DNA of 64,000 nucleotides from Collimonas humicola (lineage in GTDB: Bacteria > Pseudomonadota > Gammaproteobacteria > Burkholderiales > Burkholderiaceae_D). Numbering within the stretch: the stretch's first letter is position 1; each line of letters begins with the position of its first letter. The stretch is taken from positions 186,001 through 250,000 of the forward strand of contig NZ_JAGQEE010000004.1 of the NCBI RefSeq assembly GCF_018304945.1, given 5' to 3'. The notes below the pieces were generated by a model, which saw only the letters and a list, made by a program, of their open reading frames with translations, ran no database searches and was not told the DNA's origin. Shown here piece after piece: positions 25,902-34,546 of this stretch. Both the position numbers and the translations under genes were made by a program.

Positions 25902-26561
25902 ATGAGTCCGCAAGAATCGCAAGCTTTGCAAGATTTCCTGAATCAACTCACGCAAACCAGAGGCATCGCAAAGGATCCGCAAGCCGATGCATTGATAGCA
26001 AGTGCAGTAGCGCAGCAGCCCGATGCGGCTTATCTGCTGGTGCAGCGCGCACTGCTGATGGATCAGGCCCTCAATACGGCCAAGGCGCAGATTGCGAACT
26101 TGCAAAGCCAGGTCCAGGCGGCGCAAGCGCCGGCGCGCAGTTTTCTTGATCCGGCAAATGCCTGGGGCAACAGTGCGGCGCCGGCATCGCGTCCGGCGGC
26201 GGCGACACCTTATCAGCAGCCGCCAATACAGCAAGCTCCTGCCGCATATCAGTCGCCGCTACAAGCGCCGGCCGCGGCACCGGGCTTTTTTGGCGGCGGG
26301 ATTGGCAATGTGCTGGGCAGCGTCGCGACTACCGCTGCGGGCATCGCCGGCGGCGCGTTCCTGTTCCAGGGGATTGAGCATCTGATGGGGAATGGCGGCA
26401 ATCATGGTGGTGGGCTGTTTGGCCAGCAGGCTGCGGCGGCGCCATTGGCGGCACCTGTGGAAAACACGACCATCAATAATTACTACGCGGACGATAGTTC
26501 AGACAGCTCAAATGATGTCGCCAGCAACGACGTTGATTCGGATGACGGATCGTTAGCGTAA
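25902..26561 (+). CDS. DUF2076 domain-containing protein
   Basis: 219-residue protein with the DUF2076 pattern: an N-terminal helical region (SPQESQALQDFLNQL, DPQADALIASAVAQQPDAAY, LLVQRALLMDQALNTA) that looks like a periplasmic-ligand or coiled module. A Pro/Ala/Gln linker follows, then a glycine-rich stretch GGGIGNVLGSVATTAAGIAGGAFLFQGIEHLMG that may insert in a membrane; it is described here only by character. The C-terminus is very acidic and ends DDSSDSSNDVASNDVDSDDG. The start at 25902 has AAGGAG at 25888-25893. The function is unknown. Not in an obvious operon. Confidence 0.75.
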   Translation: MSPQESQALQDFLNQLTQTRGIAKDPQADALIASAVAQQPDAAYLLVQRALLMDQALNTAKAQIANLQSQVQAAQAPARSFLDPANAWGNSAAPASRPAAATPYQQPPIQQAPAAYQSPLQAPAAAPGFFGGGIGNVLGSVATTAAGIAGGAFLFQGIEHLMGNGGNHGGGLFGQQAAAAPLAAPVENTTINNYYADDSSDSSNDVASNDVDSDDGSLA

Positions 26562-26614
26562 TTCGCCGGACTCGCATGCCAGCATGAAATATGCTGACCG
26601 TGCGCAGATAAACA

Positions 26615-26640
26615 AAACGGGCCGCGAAGGCCCGTTTCTT
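26615..26640. terminator. Bidirectional terminator between DUF2076 gene and pilY1
   Basis: AAACGGGCC (26615-26623) pairs with GGCCCGTTT (26629-26637). T-rich sequence follows on both strands. It separates two converging genes. Confidence 0.8.
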
Positions 26641-26672
26641 ATTGGCGACAATATGCCAGCCCTGCATCAGGT

Positions 26673-29600
26673 CTAGTTGTCGATCACCTCGCGCCAGGCG
26701 TTGCGCTGGCCTACCTGATTTGACGGAGGAAGAGGCAACACTGTACTTGTCGAGGAGCCGTCCGATCCCTTGGTTTCCGCGACAATTTTGCCGTTCGCAA
26801 GCTTGACCAGCACCGGACGGCTGGAAAGAACGCTTCCCAGGAAAGTTCCGGACCAGCTTGCCGTCGAATTTGCCACATATCCGCCGCTTGCGGCATCCAG
26901 CAGGTAAAGCCAGGATGAACCACCGGGTGCGCACGCATCGGTGCTCGGAATATTGGTGGTGAAACTGATCGCTCCAAGCACCAAAGCCGGGTCCGTGGTT
27001 GAGCGTTCACCGCTGTTAGGAAGATCGACATACCATCCTTGCTTGGTCGCATCTGCCGCGCTCTTTGTGACGGTCGCACTGCTGCCGCTGACGCTAAGCG
27101 TTTGCTGCACCAGGCTTGAGCGCAAGGGACTGATGAGCGGGGTGCTGGACTGGTTGTCGACCAGCCCGTAGAAAGTTTGCGTCTGGGCGGCATTTGCATT
27201 CGCACCGGTAGAGCCGGGAATATCCGTTGCGCCGAAGTATTGACCAGTGCCGACATAAACCATGCGTTTGTTGTTAACCTTGCCCAGTTCTGGCGCAGTC
27301 GTAATCGGCTGCGGATTGGCGGCGGTGGTGCCATCGACCAGGGTTGCCAGCAAGGAGACGTTCCAGCTGCTGCTGCTCGATCCGGTCAAGTCGAAACGCC
27401 ACAGATTGCCGAGCAGGTCGCCGCCATAGACATAGTCCGTGGTGTTGTCGACGCTGGCGTTTTCAACATAAGCGCTGATCTGCGCCAGGCCGCTCGGTGC
27501 TGCGGCAGTGCCGACGCCGGTGGAGATATCCTGGATCAGCGCGCCGGTGCTGGCGTTCAGGACAAACAGATGGCCCTTGCCGTCGCCACTGGTATCTGTA
27601 CCGTTGTTATAGCCCGATGTCACCAGCACTACCCAACCTGCAGCTGTGGTCTTGACCAGGATCGGCTTGCCGTAGCTGTAGCCGATGTTGGGCACAACCG
27701 TGCTGGCGGTGGAGGTATTCGGAAATTCCCATTGGACCTTGGAAGCAACGCTGGCATCGCTGGTTGCAGCCGGATTGGTGACATTCAGCGCATAGTAGCC
27801 GCGGCCGCCCTTGTTCAGGCCGCCCACCAGCAAGCTAATCCAGTTGGGCGACGGGGTACTCGGCAGCGGCGAAGTGTAATTCAGGTCGACATCGCCTTGC
27901 ACCGGCGTCCCGTCCACATAATAAAGATGGGTAAATCCGGTCTTCATGCTGAGGTTGACCAAGGCGCTGGTGGAAGGATAGTTGGTCGCAGGGTTGGTGC
28001 TGGCAGTCACATAGGGTGCGTTGACGAGAATGCCAGGCACATAGGCCCATGCCTCGGCGCCGGTAGTGGCGTTGAAAGCATGCAGCATGCCGTCGTTGCT
28101 GCCCTGATACACCATTTTCTGCCGCGTCGAATTGGTGGAGGCAAAGGAGGAATATCCGGCATCGGGGTAGCCCGCGTTCGGCACCGTCACATAAGCCGGC
28201 TCCGAATTGATGATGTCTCCCAGCACGTGCGTGCGGGTGCGATAGAGAGTGGTCTCGTTGCTGCGATCGCCGCGCAGGAAATTAATGACGGTGGACGCAT
28301 CGCTCGGGCCCGGCGGGGTGACTGGAGAGTTCAGTCTTGCTCGTTGGGCTGTTGTCAGTCCCGTGCTACCTGTGTTGAACCCTACTCCTGCTGCACCCGA
28401 ATAGCTGCCGATGTAGCGGCCGCTCCAGGTAAGCGCATCCAGCTGCGCTTGCGCTCCGGTCGTCCAGATTGGCGCCGCAGTGTTGATCACCCCTGTCGTC
28501 GGGCTGATCGGATAGGCTTGCAAATCGCCGGTCCATGTACCGGAGTTGTAGTTCGACGAGAAGGAACTGTTGTCGGTTGTGGAAACGTTCGGATTGCTCA
28601 CCGCCACCGCCGCGCCTGATCCCTGGCGGCCGATGATGTCAGAAAGCGCGTTGCCCAGCGCCGCCTGTAAAGCGGTCGGATCTTTCGCACTGGTGTAGAT
28701 GCCATGGCCATTGACCGCTGCATGCCACAGGTCGTCGATGGTTGTCAGATCATTGGAAACGGGCACCGGCCAGTTGATGGCCCCACTCTTCAGATTGTTA
28801 TAGGTAGTAGTATCGTTGGTCAATGTGCCTGGCGCCCCAAGCCCGATGGTGTAAGTCACCATGTGCTGCCAAGTGGCCGGATCAGAGGCGTTGGGCAGTA
28901 CGTTATTAGTGGCTGAGGGGCGCAGATCTGTGATCCAGTACTTCATGGTGACATCGGCCAAGGTATCGGATGTCGCCGTGGGTCCCTCGTTAAAGATTGC
29001 CGGAAACGGCTGACCCGCTGTCAGTGCGACACCTGCGATCGGGTCGAGCGGAACCGGCGCAGGCAAGGTAGGGACAGTTTGGTCGTTATCTCCTACAGAG
29101 GTGGATAAGCCCTGATTCCAGAATCCGTCCGTGGACACAATTTGATAGTTGTGCTGGCAGGAGTATAGAATCGGGTCCGCTGTGCTTGGCGAAACGCCAG
29201 GCATTTTTCCGGTCGCGTAGTATTCCCCCACTTTGCGTATCGCTTCGCCGAGCGGCGTGCTTCCGACCGGCTGGATGGATAGCAGGTTTTGGTACCAGAT
29301 ATCTTTCTGGCACCCTGCGCCAAGCGCACAGCTATTGAAATAGTTAATTGGAATAAAGTTGGTGCCTGAATTATTCAGTCTGCCTCTATTGTCGTTGATG
29401 GTAGAGAAACCGACCCGAAAACTTTTGTCGATAGTGGAGAAGGCGCGGCTCAGCCCGGTTTTCATCGTCAGTATCCGCGTGCGATAGTAGCTGAACCAAT
29501 TGGCAAAATTGGTTCTTTCATCAGTGCCTCCAGGGCCGGAAGTGGCTCCGACGATGACGGCTTGATATCTTCTATTCGAATAACAGGTGCCGACTACTGG

Positions 29601-30101
29601 CGTTGCGGGGCTGGTTCCCACATATTTGTAGTAATAAGCTGGCTGTTGCGTATCGAAGCTGTTGTTATCGTTGTCAAAATAAGCCTGAAAAGCACTGGAC
29701 AGATCAACCGGCGAATTGAAATAGGAATTTCCATCCGGCGTGTAACTATAGGAAGTAGCATAGCCATCTACATAAGCGGCGGTAAAGCTGGCGTTAGGGT
29801 ATTGCTGGCCGGTGGCATCCTTGCCTGGAAGATAGGTGAAATTCGGATTGTAATAAATCCCGTTATATGAGGAATTTTCATAGCAATTATTGTTTATACC
29901 GTTGTAAACGCTATCCGGCATGAAACCCCAGGCCATACTGCCGGAATTATCCAGCGTATACATCAGGTTCGGGCTCACCCGGTTTTGCACCGCCATCGGA
30001 ATATCGGCAAGATCGGTGGCCAGGGCCTGGAGCGGCGACGCCAACTGGGTCAGCAGCACTACCGAGGCAATCAGGCGCTGGAGATTTTTCTTGTTTTGCA
30101 T
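26673..30101 (-). CDS. pilY1: Type IV pilus tip-associated protein PilY1, copy 1
   Basis: 1142 residues. A signal peptide (LIASVVLLTQLASPLQALA) is followed by a von Willebrand A-like domain with the metal site DNSGSMAWG near residue 50. The C-terminal half is a PilC-type beta-propeller, with GDLLGNLWRFDL preceded by NASVDNTTDY. In Pseudomonas PilY1 a DxDxDxxxD calcium loop lies at this place; here the pattern is N-x-S-x-D-x-x-x-D, so binding is plausible but altered. PilY1 primes pilus extension and mediates adhesion and surface sensing. Last gene of pilE-fimT-pilVWX-pilY1, starting 15 bases after pilX. The start at 30101 gives MQNKKNLQRL. Confidence 0.9.
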   Translation of the reverse strand: MQNKKNLQRLIASVVLLTQLASPLQALATDLADIPMAVQNRVSPNLMYTLDNSGSMAWGFMPDSVYNGINNNCYENSSYNGIYYNPNFTYLPGKDATGQQYPNASFTAAYVDGYATSYSYTPDGNSYFNSPVDLSSAFQAYFDNDNNSFDTQQPAYYYKYVGTSPATPVVGTCYSNRRYQAVIVGATSGPGGTDERTNFANWFSYYRTRILTMKTGLSRAFSTIDKSFRVGFSTINDNRGRLNNSGTNFIPINYFNSCALGAGCQKDIWYQNLLSIQPVGSTPLGEAIRKVGEYYATGKMPGVSPSTADPILYSCQHNYQIVSTDGFWNQGLSTSVGDNDQTVPTLPAPVPLDPIAGVALTAGQPFPAIFNEGPTATSDTLADVTMKYWITDLRPSATNNVLPNASDPATWQHMVTYTIGLGAPGTLTNDTTTYNNLKSGAINWPVPVSNDLTTIDDLWHAAVNGHGIYTSAKDPTALQAALGNALSDIIGRQGSGAAVAVSNPNVSTTDNSSFSSNYNSGTWTGDLQAYPISPTTGVINTAAPIWTTGAQAQLDALTWSGRYIGSYSGAAGVGFNTGSTGLTTAQRARLNSPVTPPGPSDASTVINFLRGDRSNETTLYRTRTHVLGDIINSEPAYVTVPNAGYPDAGYSSFASTNSTRQKMVYQGSNDGMLHAFNATTGAEAWAYVPGILVNAPYVTASTNPATNYPSTSALVNLSMKTGFTHLYYVDGTPVQGDVDLNYTSPLPSTPSPNWISLLVGGLNKGGRGYYALNVTNPAATSDASVASKVQWEFPNTSTASTVVPNIGYSYGKPILVKTTAAGWVVLVTSGYNNGTDTSGDGKGHLFVLNASTGALIQDISTGVGTAAAPSGLAQISAYVENASVDNTTDYVYGGDLLGNLWRFDLTGSSSSSWNVSLLATLVDGTTAANPQPITTAPELGKVNNKRMVYVGTGQYFGATDIPGSTGANANAAQTQTFYGLVDNQSSTPLISPLRSSLVQQTLSVSGSSATVTKSAADATKQGWYVDLPNSGERSTTDPALVLGAISFTTNIPSTDACAPGGSSWLYLLDAASGGYVANSTASWSGTFLGSVLSSRPVLVKLANGKIVAETKGSDGSSTSTVLPLPPSNQVGQRNAWREVIDN

Positions 30102-30115
30102 ATTGTTCTCACATC

Positions 30116-30733
30116 TCAAAATGACAGGGACGCCTGGACCAGGCTGCTGGTGTCGCGCGGCCCCAGCACCCTGACGGTAACGCGGTAAAAAACCTTGGTG
30201 GCGCCGGTAAAATTCACGCCCCCCGCCTTGTGGCTGCCGTCGGCTTGCAGCGACTGGACTACGCATTGGTTGACTATATTGACGATAGGCAGGGTGCCGG
30301 TGCATTGCCGGTCGATCACGTACTGGACCCGGTAGCTCGACTTGTCGCTGCAGCTGATGGTCGCGTTGCTGGGATTGCCGCTGTTGTCGTGGCACGCGAC
30401 CTTGGTCCAGTCGATCGTGGTCGGCATACCCTTCGAATCGACCGGCTGCTGGGTGGCGAAATACTGATTGGCGATATCCGATTCCACGCTGGTGCTGATG
30501 ATGTTCGGCATGGCTGCGAACGCCAGTTCGACGCCTGTATCGGCAGCCTGGGTGGCCGCTTCCTTGAACGCCATGTTCCCGGAAATCGTACCGGCAGTGC
30601 CGGTAGCGCGCATCAGCGCAATCGCAGCCAGGATCATGACGACCAGCGAAATCATCGCAATGAAAAGCACGGCGCCCTCTTGCCTGTCGCGGCGAACCCT
30701 AGGCTGGCGGGTATTTTTCACAGATTTGACCAT
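30116..30733 (-). CDS. pilX: Type IV pilus minor pilin PilX, copy 1
   Basis: 205-residue minor pilin. The prepilin peptidase site is G followed by AVLFIAMISLVVMILAAIAL near residues 20-40; the usual Glu5 is absent, as in GspK/PilX-type tip pilins. The rest is a globular domain. The start at 30733 (MVKSVKNTRQ) overlaps pilW by 16 bases; a longer frame from 30790 has no support. It works with PilV, PilW and PilY1 at the pilus tip. Confidence 0.85.
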   Translation of the reverse strand: MVKSVKNTRQPRVRRDRQEGAVLFIAMISLVVMILAAIALMRATGTAGTISGNMAFKEAATQAADTGVELAFAAMPNIISTSVESDIANQYFATQQPVDSKGMPTTIDWTKVACHDNSGNPSNATISCSDKSSYRVQYVIDRQCTGTLPIVNIVNQCVVQSLQADGSHKAGGVNFTGATKVFYRVTVRVLGPRDTSSLVQASLSF

Positions 30734-31821
30734 AGGACGTTTCGCAGTGGAATGATGGTTTGGAAGGTTTTGTAGCGATAGCACTTCCATTGTGAATCAG
30801 CGGAAAGATCGATTGTCGGACCGCCGCTCCAGGTTGTGGGCGCCGCGGTCGTCGTGGCGCACACCCCGCCGTTGGGGGCTGGCTTTTCCAGCAGAGGACT
30901 GCGCGCGACGACGGCGAGCCGGATCGCCTTGATCCGCAGCACATCCGCGGGCGCCGGACTGGCCCAGGTGGTGCCTGCTACGCCGATATGGCTGCTGCCC
31001 GTGGCGCTGACCCAATTGGCAACGCTCTGGTCCCCCACTGTCGTGGAGGTTATGCCGTACTGCGCCTTGATGCTAACGATATTGCTGTCAAGACTAGCTG
31101 CCGTTGTTGAGCCGAGGTCTGTTGCCTGAAGCGTGTTCGAGACGACACTGTACGTGCGCAACATCATCGGACCGACATCATATAGTTTCCAGCCGGTTTC
31201 CTGCGGCCAGCTGACGCTGTTCTTATACGATGCAGGCGGGTTGTAGCTGACAGTTCCTGCCTTGCCCGGATTCCGCTGAACGTGGCCGGCCGAACCCTGC
31301 AGATTGGTAAGCTGGGACAAGGTGCATTGATTGCCTTGCACCATCCATACCATGTCGCCGACGTTGAGGCCGGCTTGAGAATTTGTTTTGAATTCGACGT
31401 TTGAGCCGTTGCCGATCACATCGATGACGGTAAGCGGAGCGTTGGCGGCGCCGGCCATCCCCGTCATCATGGTAATAGTGTCCGGCCCGGTACCGCCATC
31501 GGTGATGCGAACCGGCATGATCGACAAATTGGATGCAATCGGACCGTTGTTGGCGCTGGAATAAGTGAAAGGCGTTGAACAGTTCAGCAATGGTGAGTTG
31601 CTGATGCCCCAGCCCGACATGCGGATATCGCGGCCGATCGCCGATAGCGCGTAGACACCGTTTTCCTGCGTCTCGGCACCGCCGGTGGAGGTGCGTTTCT
31701 GGCCTTCAAATGTCGTGTACAGCTGATAGATGATGAGCATGACCAGCATGCCGATGACCATGCCGACCATGACTTCGACAAGACTGAAACCATTTCTCTT
31801 TTGCTTGATCGCGTAAGGCAT
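30718..31821 (-). CDS. pilW: Type IV pilus minor pilin PilW, copy 1
   Basis: 367-residue prepilin-like protein. The cleavage site and methylation motif are NG followed by FSLVEVMVGMVIGMLVMLII, with Glu5 present, then a large C-terminal domain of about 330 residues typical of PilW. It lies three bases after pilV and overlaps pilX, which indicates one operon. The start at 31821 gives MPYAIKQKRN. Confidence 0.87.
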   Translation of the reverse strand: MPYAIKQKRNGFSLVEVMVGMVIGMLVMLIIYQLYTTFEGQKRTSTGGAETQENGVYALSAIGRDIRMSGWGISNSPLLNCSTPFTYSSANNGPIASNLSIMPVRITDGGTGPDTITMMTGMAGAANAPLTVIDVIGNGSNVEFKTNSQAGLNVGDMVWMVQGNQCTLSQLTNLQGSAGHVQRNPGKAGTVSYNPPASYKNSVSWPQETGWKLYDVGPMMLRTYSVVSNTLQATDLGSTTAASLDSNIVSIKAQYGITSTTVGDQSVANWVSATGSSHIGVAGTTWASPAPADVLRIKAIRLAVVARSPLLEKPAPNGGVCATTTAAPTTWSGGPTIDLSADSQWKCYRYKTFQTIIPLRNVLWSNL

Positions 31822-31823
31822 GC

Positions 31824-32291
31824 TTATCCCTGAATTTGGGCGGTGGCTGAAAAATTGTGCGGCCCGGTGTCCTGCGGACTTTTCCAGCAGACGGTGACGG
31901 TGACCACATTGTTGGAGCCGATCACAATCTGCTGTTTATACGCGGCACTGCCGGGCAGCCCGCCTTGCACATCGTTGAGCCAGTTTGTTACGTTGGCAGT
32001 GGCGCTGGTACTGGTTCCGGCTGCGCATGTCGCGCCAGTGGCATTGAGGGAATAGGCGCTTAAATTATTCCTGTCGGCCCACATGGCGCCGATGATCTGG
32101 CTCGCATACAAGCCGGCATCCGACCGAAATTTGGCGTCTCGCACACCGCTGATGCTGCTGATCTGCAATCCCATGATGGCGAGCACGCCGAACGAGAAAA
32201 TCAGGATGGCAATCAAGCCCTCCAGCAGGACGAAGCCTGCTGCCGTTTTAGACCGTGTGTGCAGGCCGGGTGAGGCGCATATTTTCATCAT
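31824..32291 (-). CDS. pilV: Type IV pilus minor pilin PilV, copy 1
   Basis: 155-residue minor pilin. The cleavage motif is AAG followed by FVLLEGLIAILIFSFGVLAI, with Glu5. The start at 32291 is chosen because AAGGA lies five bases upstream and its ATGA overlaps the fimT stop; longer frames begin inside fimT. The C-terminal domain resembles PilV/GspI-type proteins. Confidence 0.84.
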   Translation of the reverse strand: MMKICASPGLHTRSKTAAGFVLLEGLIAILIFSFGVLAIMGLQISSISGVRDAKFRSDAGLYASQIIGAMWADRNNLSAYSLNATGATCAAGTSTSATANVTNWLNDVQGGLPGSAAYKQQIVIGSNNVVTVTVCWKSPQDTGPHNFSATAQIQG

Positions 32292-32890
32292 GAGCATCCT
32301 TGCGGATTTTTGGCCAGCGTAAGTGCCGGGTCGCACAAGCGGATCTGCCCGCCCGGCGTGAGCGTAATACTGAGCTGCCGGGCGCTGGTTCCCGTCGTGT
32401 TGGTGACATCGATCTGGACGATGGTTGATGCGGCAGTCAGCCGCCCCATGCCAGTAAACGTAATATTCCCCGGCAGGTTGGCGCCCGCCGCTGCCGCGCT
32501 GGTGAAATCGGCAGCCGTCTTGGCGCCGATCCGCGCGTTGACGGTGTCATTGCCGTTTCTGGTTTGCATTGCGGTCGAAAAGTTCGGCGTGCCCGGCGTG
32601 GAAAGGTCGTCGGGAACGATGGACCAGTCGGTTCCTCCGCTCACTGCAGCGCCGGCCAGCGTATTGTTTAGCTGAAACTGTACTTCGCTATTGCGCCGCA
32701 CTGCTTCGGCCCGGGTCAGCTGCAAGCCGTTGACGATGGATTCGGCCGCTGTGCGGATCTGCGCGTTCTGGATCGAGCTTTTAAAGTTCGGCCAGGCCAG
32801 TGCAAGCAATGTCGCAAATACGGCCAGGGCAACCATCAGCTCGATCAGCGTTGTTCCGCGCTGGGAACGGATCAGGCTTGATTTTTTCAT
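32288..32890 (-). CDS. fimT: FimT/GspH-type minor pilin, copy 1
   Basis: 200-residue prepilin of the GspH/FimT family. The motif is QRG followed by [20 protein letters not shown], with Glu5. The domain with [20 protein letters not shown] is the typical GspH helix linker. The start at 32890 ([10 protein letters not shown]) overlaps the pilE stop. GspH-like pilins sit at the pilus tip and some bind DNA during natural transformation; this is not shown for this protein. Confidence 0.85.
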   Translation of the reverse strand: MKKSSLIRSQRGTTLIELMVALAVFATLLALAWPNFKSSIQNAQIRTAAESIVNGLQLTRAEAVRRNSEVQFQLNNTLAGAAVSGGTDWSIVPDDLSTPGTPNFSTAMQTRNGNDTVNARIGAKTAADFTSAAAAGANLPGNITFTGMGRLTAASTIVQIDVTNTTGTSARQLSITLTPGGQIRLCDPALTLAKNPQGCS

Positions 32891-33315
32891 GGGTGCCTGA
32901 CCACCCAGGTCGACGCCGCGGAGAACGGTCCCCAGGCACAACTGCTACAGGTCGTGGTCTGGGCATTCTGCTCGTTAAGACCATAAACCAACCCGGCTGC
33001 AGGCGTGCTGGCATTGCCGGTTGCAGTGACGTTGAAGCTTTGATTGGAATTGCTGGTGACGCAGGCATACGTGAAAGTTGTAGTGGCGGTGGGCACGGTC
33101 ACCGCACAAGTAGTACCGGTGCCGTAGGTGCGATTATCCTGGTAGGACTGCTCCATCAGGGCCCGGTAACTGGACAAATTGGTCGGCGCTTCCTGCACCT
33201 TGCCTCGCCGGACATAGTCCTGATAGGCAGGCATTGCAACAGCAGCCAGTATGGCCACGATAGCCACGGTGATCATTACTTCAATTAAAGTAAAACCCGA
33301 GTTCAATTTTTTCAT
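32887..33315 (-). CDS. pilE: Type IV pilin PilE-type, copy 1
   Basis: 142-residue pilin-like protein. The cleavage site is SG followed by [20 protein letters not shown] (Glu5 present), then the alpha1 helix [12 protein letters not shown] and a variable C-terminal region with cysteine pairs, including [11 protein letters not shown] and [10 protein letters not shown]. First gene of the six-gene cluster, so it is probably expressed at the highest level there. It may be a minor pilin rather than the main fibre subunit, since no dedicated pilA is near. Confidence 0.84.
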   Translation of the reverse strand: MKKLNSGFTLIEVMITVAIVAILAAVAMPAYQDYVRRGKVQEAPTNLSSYRALMEQSYQDNRTYGTGTTCAVTVPTATTTFTYACVTSNSNQSFNVTATGNASTPAAGLVYGLNEQNAQTTTCSSCAWGPFSAASTWVVRHP

Positions 33316-33985
33316 TACGAGCCGCCTGATTTTCTTATGAACTGATGTTATGCAGCCCGCAACGCCTGAAGTTCAGAACAGGCCTGCCGGGTTGCCTTGA
33401 TAAAAACCTCGCCCTCAAAGTGAAAGGGTCATTTTGTGTTTCACCTGCAAATATTTCAGGCATCGCCGCGCCCGATAAGCGCGAAATTTCTACGATGCAA
33501 GTATTTGAGTATTATAGGTGGACAATTTCCTCAAAGTAATGATTCCCTCCCTCCATTCGTCGCCGCCTATATACCGCTCGTCTACACCTCATGGAACTTT
33601 GCAAATCGACAACCAGCGGCGATTCGCAGCTCCTCCAGGATGGAATGGATATCCATCCAGTGCCAAAAAAATAAGCAAAGGGAGTGACTTAGGCCGTTCG
33701 TATTGCATGGCCTGCGAGGCCACAAGAAGGCGTTGCGTTGCTACACCAGGCAGCTTGCATGCCGATTCAGGATGACGAGCTATGGGTAAGCAATGTGTAT
33801 TGAGACTTGTGCGCATCAGCTCGCGAAGCACGCGAACACTTCAGATTCATCTGAAAGAATGGGGAGGAAATTTGAAAAACCGCATACCAGAACGGAAGCA
33901 GTCTGTTTGTCTCTGCACTAGGAATGAGGCAAGAAAGACAACATTTCCCTTATTCGGAAGAAGGGATAAATTGATTACCCTGAAA
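33316..33985. other. Gap between the two minor-pilin clusters
   Basis: About 670 bases. A weak minus-strand promoter candidate for pilE copy 1 is TTGCGG with a 17-base spacer to CATAAG, between about 33329 and 33365. I see no convincing gene; the short frames here have poor codon content and no homology I recognise. The far end is the terminator of the second cluster. Confidence 0.5.
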
Positions 33986-34023
33986 AGGAGCGCCGACTTG
34001 TAGATCCGGCCGTCGGCGCTCCT
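33986..34023 (-). terminator. Intrinsic terminator of the second pilin cluster
   Basis: AGGAGCGCCGAC (33986-33997) pairs with GTCGGCGCTCCT (34012-34023). On the minus strand the stem is followed by TTTT. It ends the cluster about 55 bases after pilE copy 2. Confidence 0.75.
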
Positions 34024-34076
34024 CAATCAGGTGTTAACTTTGGCGGTCTCGCTCAGCAGTCTGCCGCCATCGGGCC

Positions 34077-34505
34077 CTATCGTCCCGCCCAGCAATCCGC
34101 AGCACTGGCAGCAGGCGCCTTTCCATTTTCGGTATCTCTTTTACCGGTGTTATCCAAGAGGAAGGTCCCGCATTTATCATTTGCCGCCGGCACTGCCTGC
34201 AGCGTGAAGGAACTGGTAGTGGATTCGCGGATGGAATAAACATATTTCGAGCCGCCGTCGGCGAATACAGGCAGGCTGAGCGCCTTGCCGCCGGCCTGGT
34301 AACTATTGTTGATCGTGTATTGCTGCTGCATCCAGTTGGCGTATTTCAGCAACGTCGCCGTCGCCTGCGTCCTGTTCCCGCGCTGTACATATTGCGTGTA
34401 ACTCGGTACCGCAACCGCCGCCAGGATGGCGACGATCGCTACCACGATCATTAATTCAACCAGCGTAAAGCCGCGTGGCATTGACAATGCATCTTTGGGT
34501 TTCAT
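34077..34505 (-). CDS. pilE: Type IV pilin PilE-type, copy 2
   Basis: 142-residue pilin-like protein. The cleavage site is RG followed by [20 protein letters not shown], then VPSYTQYVQRGNRTQATATL. The C-terminal part contains a D-region cysteine pair (CGTFLLDNTGK and CWAGR). The start at 34505 is chosen because AAGGAG precedes it by six bases; the upstream in-frame ATG at 34511 overlaps that site. Last gene of the second cluster, in contrast to the first, where pilE leads. Confidence 0.84.
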   Translation of the reverse strand: MKPKDALSMPRGFTLVELMIVVAIVAILAAVAVPSYTQYVQRGNRTQATATLLKYANWMQQQYTINNSYQAGGKALSLPVFADGGSKYVYSIRESTTSSFTLQAVPAANDKCGTFLLDNTGKRDTENGKAPAASAADCWAGR

Positions 34506-34546
34506 GGACATCTCCTTGATTCTAAGCCGAAGCGATTTTCGACCTG

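Noticed and set aside
33345-34003. Several small open frames between the pilin clusters
   Set aside because: No ribosome binding sites, no recognisable domains and poor codon content.
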